A program made the position numbers and the translations under genes. The notes beneath the pieces were generated by a model. That model was given only the letters and a program-made list of their open reading frames with translations. It searched no databases and was not told the origin of the DNA. 64,000 bases of DNA from Phalacrocorax aristotelis (Eukaryota > Chordata > Aves > Suliformes > Phalacrocoracidae): the NCBI RefSeq assembly GCF_949628215.1, contig NC_134297.1, positions 7,874,001 to 7,938,000 on the forward strand, written 5' to 3'. This document shows, in pieces, positions 1 to 12,151 of this stretch; position 1 is the first letter of the stretch; each line of letters begins with the position of its first letter.

Positions 1-531
1 ACCAGGGGTCCTGGGGGGGGTCTGAGCGCCCCAGGACCAGCCCTCACCCTGGTGTTACACTGCCATAAAACAGCTCCGAAGACCCCCAGACCCACCCGAC
101 GTGGGAGCTTAGTGTTTGCACGATGAGCAGCAGCCCCGACGAGGGGGGTTTGGCTTTTGGGATGCTGGGAGCGTCGCCAGGACGTGGCAGGCTCCGCGGT
201 GCTGTCCCCCACGCCACCACAGGGATCTCCCCATCTTCGGTTCCCAGGCGTGGCCCGAGCAGCTCTGCTTCACCCATGAGGGCTGTCAGGACACGGCCGC
301 ATCCAGATCCAGAGGTGGCAGCTCCGAAACGTCCACAGGATGCCTCGCTCCCTCCCGGCTCTACTCCATCCTGCTCGCAGAGCTCCGGCACAGCTCCTGG
401 AGGTCTGCAGAGAAGCCCCATTAGCAGCCAATTCATCTGAAAACCAACTATTTAAGTGAAGTTTACAGAATCCACTCCCTTCCCATGGTCTCTACCCCAC
501 CGGAGCAATGTTTCACCTGCAGCATACTCAC
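1..531. other. Region left of TIRAP main exon; should hold its last small coding exon and 3' UTR
   Basis: The main TIRAP exon ends at a clear donor at 532 (minus strand), so the few C-terminal codons and the stop must lie to the left, here or beyond the window. I could not identify a convincing acceptor plus a short ending like the human one. Nothing else is recognisable. Confidence 0.4.
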
Positions 532-1442
532 AGTGCATGATTGTGTCCCTGATCTGCCTGAAGCTGTTCTCCTTCAGCGCCATGTAGATGTAGTAAAGGT
601 TTCGCAGCTCCTTGGGATAATCCTTCCGATCCACATCCTTCAACACCGGGATGGTGCGCCCATTGGCCAGCGGAGCTTCGGCCAATGCCTGGTGCATCTG
701 GTACTTGCACCAAGGGTCCTGGAGGAAGCCAGGGGTGATGAGCATGACCCAGCAGTGACTGTTTTGTACGGCATTGCACAGTTCCGTCATCATCGCGCTT
801 CCCGGCGCCGCGTCCCGCAGCTGAAGGAAGCAACGGAAGCTTTCGGGTTGACCCTCCAGGTAGGACACCAGCTCCTCCACCAGCTCCAGGTCCACCTCGC
901 TGTGACAGATGCAGACGTCGTAGCTCTTGGCCCACCGGGCACTGTCTGAGGCATTGATGTCCGACACCAAGATGGGTGACAGGCGGACGGAACTGACCAG
1001 GCTCGTGCTGGGAGAGTAGCCGGAGCGGTCAGAGGATGAGGAAGGTGAGGATGAAGAAGAGCGGCTGGAATCAAGGCTGCTCTCCACCGACCTGGGCTTG
1101 GGTTTGTGCAGGAGTCGCCTAAACCAGCCTGCAGAGCCAGAGGGACCACTGTGAGGTTTGGGGTAGGCTCAGCACTCCCCAGGGCTTCCCGAGGGTGTTG
1201 TCCGGCACTGCCAGCTCAGCATGACACCTCCAGATGGGAACAGCTGGGTGGGATCTCACCCTGATCCCCCCACCAAAACCACCCCAGTGGCTAAAACCTC
1301 GGCTATCACCAACACCCATATGCAATCGCATCACGGCAAGCACCCTCATGTTTCGGTGGCGGGGGATGCCAGTGACGGAGGGGACAGAGCCAGAGGGTTT
1401 ATCCCCGCCCTGGCATGAACCAAGCCCAGACTCACCGGCCAT
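532..1442 (-). CDS. TIRAP: TIRAP (MAL), TIR-domain adaptor of Toll-like receptors; last exon not resolved
   Basis: TIRAP is a membrane-recruited adaptor that bridges TLR2/TLR4 to MyD88. Two coding exons are seen on the minus strand: 1442-1436 (ATG GCC G) and 1128-532. The first joins through a GTGAGT donor to give MAGWFRRLLHKPKPR, which mirrors the human N-terminus MADWFRQTLLKKPKKR, including the basic lipid-binding stretch. A serine-rich linker follows, then the TIR domain from about residue 80: box 1 YDVCICHSE, the BB-loop LRDAAPGSAM with its conserved proline, and the motif ITPGFLQDPWCKYQM. The exon ends at MHC with a GTGAGT donor at 531-526. Reading on instead adds 26 unrelated residues to a stop at 452, which I take to be intron. 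The human protein ends a few residues past this point, so the missing part should be very short. A GTG codon at 1087 is internal, not a start. Confidence 0.9.
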
Positions 1443-2976
1443 AGCGGGCAGCGCACTGCTCAGCTGCCAACTGCCAGCGTGAACCCTCTCCTGCCAGCAG
1501 AAAAAAGGGATTAAAAAAAAAAATTAGGAGAGCAGGAACGTCCCTGTGGTGAGTCTCAGCCCCAGGAGTTCTGTGGCATTTATTCCGGGGTGCTCGCGTG
1601 CAGCACCGGGGTGCTCGCCTGCAGCCCCGGGGTCACCCCAGGCAGGGTCTTCCGCCTTGCCAAAACTTGCCAGGAAGGAAGGAGCATTTTGAGCTCAAGC
1701 ATGGCTGGAAGCAGCAGGTCAAGCAACCCTCCTGCCTGGCCACCATTTTACTGCCTGTTACCAGCTCTCTCCTCTGGAGATACGCACCTGCAGTGAGCAA
1801 GGCTGAGAGTCGAGGGGCAGGAGAGGCCGTCATTCCCAGCGGTGGGGAAAGGATCCTGCAGAGGGGAGAAGCGGGGAACAGCAGGGATCACCAGGGATTG
1901 ACCGGCTGCTGGCAAACAAAAGAGAACTTGGGTGGTGCCCGCATTGGTGTGCCCTTGCATCCCTGTCCACCCTGTGCCAGCTCACGCTGTGCCCACGTCT
2001 CGGCATTGTGTTCCCGGTATGGTTGGGGTGCCCTGACCCTCCCTGCAGGTACCCAGGAGCAGCAATGGGGGAAATGAGCAGCAGGAACAAACGCGGCCGC
2101 TGTTTTCCACTGCTTGCATCACCCCTCCTGAAATAAAACCCCCACCAAGTCACTCCAAAGCCTTTCCCCTGCCCCGAAAAATAGTGCAGGAGTGCAGCAA
2201 ATGCTGGCAAGACCTCGCACGCCTGCGGAAACCACACTCCCCAAGCGAGCCACTGCTTAGTAATAGCAAAAAGCTCACGCGTGGCTTGAACGACAAGCAT
2301 GGATGGCAAACGGAGGGGGGGAAATTTGCCTACCTGGGATGCAGGAGTCAGGCACCGGAGCAGGGAAGGGGGATGCATCAGTCCCTGGATTCAGCGAGGA
2401 GGAAGACCTTCTGGGATCGCTTAGGTGGGAAAGGAGAGGGAGGATGCAGCACATTCACTCTGGAGCCTAATGGGATCCACAGTGAATGGCAAGGCCGACC
2501 CATCCTTACAGCTTCCCCATCTGGGAGCCCTTCCCAACAGAGCGGCTCTGGGCCTGAGAAAAGGACGGGGACACCCACCAGCTTCCCCAGGGACAGAATG
2601 GAGGAGCTGCCCCGGCCTCCCGACTGCCGGCAGGTCTGGGCTCCGCCTGGGCATGCGGAAGCGCAGGCAGGGGAAGTCAGCTGCGATCCCACAGGGCAGG
2701 GAAGCCAGGCCTCCCCGGGGCCTCCCTCCCACATCCGCCACTGGCCAGATGCTGTCGCCAGCCGGGCGTCACCACGCCCAGCCCTTACTGGCACCAGCAC
2801 ACGCCTGCGAGCCCTGACCCGTTTCCCTCCCTCATGGTTTTATAACCAGACACAGTTCCATCTCTACTGCTCCCGCTTATGAGTTAAATTTACCAAACAA
2901 GGTGCTTTTTCCCCCGAAAAAAATCCATTCTCCATCTCTCCTTTCCCAGGCCGCACCTCCCCAGGAGTCCCCCACT
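1443..2976. other. Intergenic region between head-to-head TIRAP and the photolyase gene
   Basis: About 1.5 kb holding the TIRAP 5' side and the photolyase promoter. No conserved coding exon is visible. A TATA-like TTTATAA lies at 2838-2844, about 130 bases before the photolyase ATG. A pyrimidine tract ending in CAG just before 2951 could be an acceptor of a 5' UTR intron. Confidence 0.4.
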
Positions 2977-5351
2977 ATGCAACACAGCTCCATCCACTGG
3001 TTTCGGAAAGGTCTCCGGCTGCACGACAACCCAGCGCTGCTGGCGGCAGCTGCTGATTGCCACCGCCTTCATCCCCTCTTCATCCTCGACCCCTCCAGCG
3101 GCCGGGCAGGTGCCAATGCCCAGCGGTTCCTCCTCGACACCCTGCGGGATTTGGATGGGAGCCTGCGGGAAATGGGCTCCAGGTGAGTCTTGGTGCCATC
3201 CCCAAGGGATTTGGGGGGCATCTTGAGGGGATCTGGGGGGATCTCGAGGGGATTCGCGCCTACCCGGCTCCCCGGCAGGCTGTTCGTGGTGCGGGGCTGC
3301 CCAGAGGAGGTGTTCCCCAATCTCTTCCACGCCTGGGGGACGACGCGGTTGACCTTCGAGGTGGACACGGAACCCCCCGCCCGGCAGCGCGATGCCGCGG
3401 TGGCAGAGCTGGCAGCCCGGCATGGCGTGGAGGTGATTCAGGAGGTGTCCCACACCCTCTACGACACCAAGAGGTGGGTGCCTTGCGCCGTCCCTCGGGG
3501 TACGGGGGATTCAGCCCCAGTGCCAACCACGTCCCTCCCTCTCCCACCTCAGAGTCCTTGCCTTGAACAATGGCAAAGCCCCCCTGACCTACAAGCACCT
3601 GCAGAGCCTCCTGGCATCCCTTGGACCCCCGGAGAAGCCAGCCCCAGCACTCACATGGGAGCATCTTCGAGGTGAGCACAGGACAGACCTGAGGGTGGGC
3701 AGAGCACAAAGCTGGGTCAGCATCTCCCTCACCATTCACCCTGGAGCGGAGTGATGGCCATCACACCCCCACCTTACATGGCACCCCAGGCTGCCACACA
3801 CCATGCCAGGTCAGCCATGATGCCGACTACGGGGTCCCCACCTTGGAGGAGCTGGGCCAGGACCCCACCGCGGTGGGGCCAAACCTCTACCCCGGCGGGG
3901 AGACGGCGGCACTCACCCGGCTCGACACGCTTATGGAGAGAAGGGTCAGTGTTCGGCGCCCATCACCCTAATTTCGAGGCTGCTTTGCATCCCCCTCAGT
4001 CCCAAAACATGACCTTGGTGTGTGTCCCGCCCTGTCTAGGCCTGGGTGTGCAGCTTCAAGAAGCCCAAGACGGAGCCCAACTCGCTGAGCCCCAGCACCA
4101 CCGTCCTCAGCCCCTACCTCAAATTTGGCTGCCTTTCAGTCCGCACCTTCTGGTGGCGGCTGGATGAGCTCTACCAGGGGGTGAGGCAGCATTTTTAGGG
4201 TGAGGGGGGAAGAGGGTGAGCCAGAGGGACCTGCAGGAGGGGTGGGGGGCTGGAAAAGATGGGCCAGCCCAGCTGGAGGGGCTGATCCTGCCTTCATTAG
4301 CAGCAGGAGCACTCCTGGCCCCCCGTCTCTTTGCACGGGCAGCTCCTCTGGAGGGAGTTTTTCTACACCGCCGGTGCCAGCATTCCCAATTTCAACCAGA
4401 TGGTCGGCAACCCCGTCTGCCTGCAGGTCGACTGGGACAAAAACCCCCAGCACCTCCACGCCTGGAGGGAGGTATTTCCCTCAGGGATAAACCAAAAATC
4501 TTCCAACCCACCCCCCCACCCCCCAAAAAAAAAAGTCCCCCTGCCCCATTTAACCCCAACACCCCACACCAGGGCCAGACAGGCTACCCCTTCATCGATG
4601 CCATCATGACCCAGCTGCGCACTGAGGGCTGGATCCACCACCTTGCCCGGCATGCTGTCGCCTGCTTCCTTACCCGTGGGGACCTCTGGGTCTCCTGGGA
4701 AGAAGGGCTGAAGGTCAGATCTCCCCTGACACCCACTGTCACCCACCAGACTCCCAGAGACCCCATCCCCACACCATCACAGTGTCCCCACAGGTCTTTG
4801 AGGAGCTCCTGCTGGACGCTGACTGGTCCCTCAATGCTGGCAACTGGCTGTGGCTGTCGGGCAGTGCCTTCTTCCACCGATACTTCCACGTCTACTCGCC
4901 CGTCGCCTTCGGCAAGAAGACGGACCGGGATGGAGTGTACATTCGGTAGGCGTGAAACACAAAGCCACGCAAGATGGGGGTGGCATCCCTGGTGGCTTTG
5001 ACCCCTTGCCGTAGAAAATACCTCCCTGTCCTCAAGGATTTCCCTGCCAAGTACATCTACGAGCCCTGGAAGGCACCACGGGCTGTGCAAGAGCGGGCGG
5101 GCTGTCTGGTGGGCACCCATTACCCCCAGCCCATTGTGGAACACGAGGTGGCAAGTAAGAGGAACCTGGGGCGCATGAAGGCAGCCCGCGCCCGGAAAGG
5201 TAATAAATCCCCCAAAAGGCACCGAGCTCCCACCGCAGCCCTGCCGCAACCCCGGCTGCCTTCCTCTCCTCCAGGCACCAAGCAGGAGCCACAGGCCAGC
5301 TCCTCCATGGCCGAATCCCAAAGGAAAAAGCCCAAGATTGAGCAGCGCTGA
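2977..5351 (+). CDS. CRY5: (6-4) photolyase of the cryptochrome/photolyase family
   Basis: The product is a flavoprotein that uses blue/near-UV light to reverse (6-4) pyrimidine-pyrimidone UV lesions in DNA. Ten exons fit with consensus splice sites and unbroken frame: 2977-3182, 3279-3473, 3553-3671, 3790-3944, 4040-4180, about 4307-4471, 4573-4713, 4794-4945, 5015-5199, 5275-5351, giving about 511 residues, the usual length. The N-terminal alpha/beta domain opens [16 protein letters not shown]. The FAD domain contains [12 protein letters not shown] and [18 protein letters not shown], whose histidines near residues 350 and 354 match the pair needed for (6-4) lesion repair. The C-terminal part (PWKAP, QERAGC, RMKAA) matches (6-4) photolyases better than avian CRY4. 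The basic tail ends KKPKIEQR, a possible nuclear localisation signal. The start of exon 6 is uncertain by up to 6 bases because of tandem CAG. No lesion was seen. Confidence 0.88.
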
Positions 5352-6149
5352 GCCCCACGGGGACCCCCAGGCAGCCAGGGTCAGGCACCACTCACCCCAT
5401 TTTGCTCAACCCCATCCCTTAATTAATCTCTTCCACTTTCCCACCCTGAGACTGATTACTTTGCTGCTGCTACCACCCCAAAAACCAACTCCCTACCTGA
5501 GGACGTGCCCCAGAGGAAGGTGAGTCACCCACCTATGTGAGTCAGCCTCAACTGGAAACCCCAGAGCTGCCGGACCGTGTCCCAGCAGCCAACGCTGCCC
5601 CGCAAACCCAAGCTCCGGAAGGGCAACACTCCTCTAGGTCAACCTCCACCCCTGCCTTAGCTGTAATATAATCATTATTAAAGGGAACGGAGCAATTAAG
5701 CAAGCACAGCTTGATTCACAACACACCATGACCCACCAGGAGCAGCACCACGTTGAAATCTACAGCAATACGAGCTTGTTTTGGTTATGGTACCACCGGG
5801 TCGGGCATCACAAGAAAACCTGCGGTTTGCGCAATCGCCTGCAAAGAGCGTTAGCAAATGGGGGCCAAAGCCAGACCCCAAAAAGGTGTTCAGGTGAGAA
5901 AATAAGGCTACTTTTCCCTCTAAATACACCCACCATCAACATGCTTTATTTATGGCGCCAATACAAAGCGGTATACAGTGACCTTGAAAGCCAGAGAACC
6001 GCTTCTCTTCCTGAAAAGCTCTGGATACACCCAAACTCCTTCATAAAGGTGCTCAAAAGCATCACAGCAGCCATTACAACTTCACAACCTGCTCTTACAG
6101 CCTCAGAGGGCTGAAGCTGCTGTGGCACAGGCAGGGCCCCAGCAGAGAG
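5352..6149. other. 3' flank of photolyase; no gene recognised
   Basis: Holds the photolyase 3' UTR and a more AT-rich stretch (5660-6110). An ATTAAA at 5674-5679 could be the photolyase poly(A) signal. On the minus strand an AATAAA near 5946-5953 could end a transcript coming from the CpG island to the right. No protein family is recognisable. Confidence 0.3.
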
Positions 6150-6680
6150 GGAGGCAGCGCGCCCCTGAGGGGGTAACAGGGCGCACCAACGCCTACAAAT
6201 ACCCGCTCGAAGAGAAGCCACGGCGGCCTGGCGGGCTCCCAGCGGGCAGGACCGACCCCCCGCCCTCTCACACCGCGACCTGAGCAGCCGCCGCCTCACA
6301 ACCACCCCGCTGCGCGCGCAGGCGACGACTGCCCTGCGCATGCGCCCGGTACCGTTTATAGCAGGACGAAGCTTAGCGAGAAGAGCGAACTCTCGCGGAA
6401 GTGCTTCTGCACACCCCTCCCCGCCATAATCCCGCCTCTTCCGCTACGAGCCAATGAGAGGGCGGGGCCGGGTGGAGGCGGGCCAATCGCGTCCCGCCGC
6501 CCCGCCGCGCCCGGGCGTTGCCATGGCGACGGCGGCGCGGGATGTCTGAGGGGAGCGGTGGCCGCTGCGAAGGCCGCCCGCCAGGGCCGCCGTGAGGGAG
6601 GGAAGCGGCGGCCGCCCCGTCCCCTACCGGGGGTCAGTGGGGCTGCCCGGGGGGTCAGGGAGCCGCGGCCTAGCCTCATG
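6150..6680. promoter_or_regulatory. CpG island, probable original promoter of FAM118B
   Basis: Dense CpG with CCAAT boxes (for example 6451-6455), GC boxes and the GCGCATGCGC (NRF1-like) element at about 6334-6343. It lies upstream of the FAM118B remnant and is separated from it by an LTR fossil, so it was probably that gene's promoter. A GT donor-like base pair near 6592 and open frames on both strands are not convincing as coding. Confidence 0.5.
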
Positions 6681-7273
6681 TCGTGCTTTAGCCCCAGTCA
6701 GTGATCAAGCACCGCGCAGCCACTCGCTCACTCCTCCCTGGTGGGACGGGGTAGAGAACCGGAAAAGTAAAAGAGAGGAAACTCCTGAGTTAAGCACTAC
6801 TTAGCGACAACTAAAACATCTCCACATTATCACCACTGTTTCCAGCACAAATCCAAAACGTAGCCCCATACTAGCTACTATGAAGAAAATTAACTCTACC
6901 CCAGCTGAAACAGTATCCACCCCTCATTCCATACCATTTACGTCATGCTCAGGTCCCACACTATCCAATACAACCTCATTGACCTCCACCCCCCTTCCTA
7001 TCCTTTGATAAAATCACGGTTTCATTTACCATTCCCTTACCTTACGGACCACCTCTGTAAAATGTCTCTAGAGGGTCCACAAACGTCCACAAAATGTCCC
7101 CTGAGTTGACCCAGTCCATGGCTTTGGGCTCCATCTGTTCCGGTGGTTGCTCGGGGCAGGAGAAGTGGGGTGTTGCGTGGAGTTATGGGGCACCGAAGCC
7201 AGCTCAGGTCGTGTCACTGCTGCACTTGCACTGCTTCTGGTAAGGCTTGTTCTCCATGGGTTCAGGTAGTCCC

Positions 7274-7585
7274 TGCTGTAGTAATTCCTATAACATGCAA
7301 CTCAAATCAAGGGTTATAACACTTTAATGGTAGAACCATTACAGTCTCCACCCCTGGCCCCTTTGGGCCAGGTTATAGGTTTTAACATTGCAATGAACTC
7401 CTCCCCTTGCTCCCAGCAACAAGTGGTTTCTGCTATAGTAATTTCCGTAACATGTTACTCAAATCTTGGGTTACAACAATTTAAAGGCATTTCCATCACA
7501 ATTCCACCCCTGGTCCCCTTGGACCAGACCATCTGGTTTAACACTGTAAGGGACTCTTCCCCTTGCCCCTGCTCTGGCTTGGACT
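7274..7585. repeat. Two diverged tandem copies of a ~157-bp unit
   Basis: Copy 1 (from 7274, TGCTGTAGTAATTCC) and copy 2 (from 7431, TGCTATAGTAATTTCC) align over their length, both containing a CACCCCTGG(C/T)CCC block, a TTTAACA block and a CTCTTCCCCTTGC-like block. They lie inside the LTR fossil. Confidence 0.7.
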
Positions 7586-7609
7586 TATCTGCAGACTGCA
7601 GTCCTTTAG

Positions 7610-8130
7610 GGTTGTACCTGCTCCAAGTGGAGTCTTACCCAGGAGCCATAGTCTCTCCAGGGGTACACCTGCTGCAGCATAGACTTATCCAGAGCTACAG
7701 TCACTTTGAGGTGTGCCTGTTCGAGCATGGCTTCTCCATGGGCCATGATGCTTTCAGAGATATACCTGCTCCAGCATGGCCTTACCCACAGCTGCAGTCC
7801 CTCCAGAAGTAAACCTGCTCTGTTGTGGGCTTCTTCATGGCCACGCACTTTGAGGTGCTCCAGCATGACCTCATGCACAGCCACCAATGCTTCAAGGTGT
7901 ACCTGCTGCAGCATGGACCTATCTACAGCCACAGACACTTTGAGGTGTACCTTCTCCAACATGGATTTATCCTTGGGCCACAATTCCTTCAGAGGTACAC
8001 CTGCTGTGGCACAGACATAACCATGGCCACAGACACTTCGAGATATACCTGCCCTGCTCTGGCGTGGGCTTATACACAGCCACAGATGCTTCAGGGTATC
8101 CTGCTCCCACATGGACTCATCCCCAAGTAG
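7610..8130. repeat. Imperfect ~48-bp tandem array, about 11 copies
   Basis: The consensus reads roughly GTACACCTGCTGCAGCATGG, then ACTTATCCACAGCCACAG, then ACACTTTGAGGT. Units are 42-53 bp and well diverged, so the array is old. It runs up to the edge of the FAM118B homology at about 8146. Such arrays are seen in some avian LTR families. Confidence 0.7.
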
Positions 8131-8136
8131 TCCTGA

Positions 8137-10757
<2,621 letters not shown>

Positions 10758-11263
10758 ACCAGCCTCACTTCAAGACCTGTGCCCTTAGGACAGGCCTAAG
10801 CCAGACCCAGCAGCTCCCAGGGAGGCCTGGGTGGTTTAAAGCTGGTCTAAGAGAGGAGCAAAGGCCAGGGCAGAGCCTCCTCAGACAGACACCTGGTTTA
10901 ACATAGTAATTGTCTTTTTACCAAGGCCACGTGTGCCCAGAGAACATGGTCTTCGCGAAGGAGCTGCGACCTCCTCTGACTTCATACTTAGTGCTTTTGT
11001 ATCCTGTACTTTCAATTAAAAAAAACAACTTGAACATGTTTTTTCACTGGAAACTCCAGTTTTCTAGTCCTGTCTTTATACTGTACACTGTTTTGTACCT
11101 GGGAGTTTGTATTAAAGGCCTGTTCACTTAACTTTTGGCTGGTGTGTGATTTATAGGCCCTCTGCAACACCTCAGACAGGCAGAAGTTTGTCTCCCCTCC
11201 CCAAGGAGAAAATAGGTCCTGGCTAAAGGCAAGTTATTTATACACAGACAACAAATTATGAAG
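10758..11263. other. FAM118B 3' remnant and gap between convergent genes
   Basis: Includes ATTAAA-type signals near 11018 and 11110 on the plus strand that could be old FAM118B poly(A) sites. No coding match to the FAM118B C-terminus was found. Confidence 0.35.
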
Positions 11264-12151
11264 TTTATTTTATATAAATTATGTCTCTTAGCAGACAGCA
11301 TTCAATTTATTGCACTATAGCACATCTGCGATACAGAGCTACAAGACATCGTAAGAGAGTTTTGTATTATTCAGTGTAGCACTTCAGACCGGGATCAAGA
11401 GGCACTCGAAGGGGGAGAAAGGGTGCAGGAAAGCAGCAATCAGCCACCATTATCTTCCAGTATTAATTTGGGTTGGTTTGTTGTTTTGTTTTTTCTCTTT
11501 ACTAGCAAATAACACTGAGGCCAGCGGGCAGGAGACAGGCAGGGGGATGCTGCCTTCCTTCCCCAGCCAGGATTAGCACTATCGGACCAAGCAGCTGCAG
11601 TTCTCCACACAGCATCCAGGTACCCTGCTCCGGCATCCCAGTGACAACAAAAACAGGGACCTTAAGGTAATTTAGCATCTTCTGCTCCAGCCCCGGCACA
11701 GCCCGCCAGTATTTTTAGTTTAGTTTGCCACTAGCAGCGACACAAACAGCCAGATCTTCTAACATGACAGCTATCCTGCTCACCCCTGACAAGAAGTCAC
11801 TCTTACATCCTCCCTAAGCTGGTCTAAAAATCAAAAGCAGCTCAAAAAACAAACCCCACCTTTAAACACCCCAAAAAGCACAGCAGGTCCTTGTGCTGCC
11901 CCCTCCCTGCCCCGTGCAGCATGGAACAATACAAAGCTCTGGGTTCAGCCTCCCTGCGAGGGAGCCTGTGTCACTTAAAACAGAATGAAGGAACCCAGCG
12001 GAAGGGTTTTTTGCTGGATAAAAAGGGTTTTATCCATAAAAAAAAAAAAAGATATCCCTTCATTCTGTTCTGCACTACACAGGAAAGACTAGTCGGTAAC
12101 GGGGTAAAGCATGTTCTTCTTGGACATCTGCAAACAGCAATTTGGTGGGTT
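11264..12151 (-). other. SRPRA: SRPRA 3' UTR with poly(A) signals
   Basis: Reading on the minus strand, AATAAA signals lie at 11311-11306 and 11269-11264, about 840-890 bases past the SRPRA stop. No other gene is seen between. The exact cleavage site is not known. Confidence 0.55.

Larger units (their letters stand above)
6790..8130. mobile_element. Fossil of an avian LTR retrotransposon (LTR-like, no gag/pol/env seen)
   Basis: The stretch around 6800-6920, with phrases such as CATCTCCACATTATCACC and GAAGAAAATTAACTCTACC, is of a type that recurs in avian endogenous retrovirus LTRs. The segment has low CpG, unlike the neighbouring island, and carries two internal repeat structures (listed separately). 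No coding domains are recognisable, so it is not whole; it looks like an old, diverged LTR or LTR plus flank. The family (ERVL- or ERVK-like) and exact ends cannot be fixed by eye. Confidence 0.55.

Noticed and set aside
452-531. TIRAP C-terminus by read-through to a stop at 452
   Set aside because: A GTGAGT donor sits exactly where family homology stops, and the tail is not TIR-like. It could at most be a minor isoform.
2977-5351. CRY4 or circadian CRY1/CRY2 identity
   Set aside because: The C-terminal signatures [15 protein letters not shown] and RMKAA and the short basic tail fit (6-4) photolyases; the long circadian tails are absent. Kept as a lower-probability alternative.
5946-6341. 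131-codon minus-strand open frame from the CpG island
   Set aside because: Arg/Ala-rich composition expected from CpG-rich DNA, no known family, and no visible splice partners.
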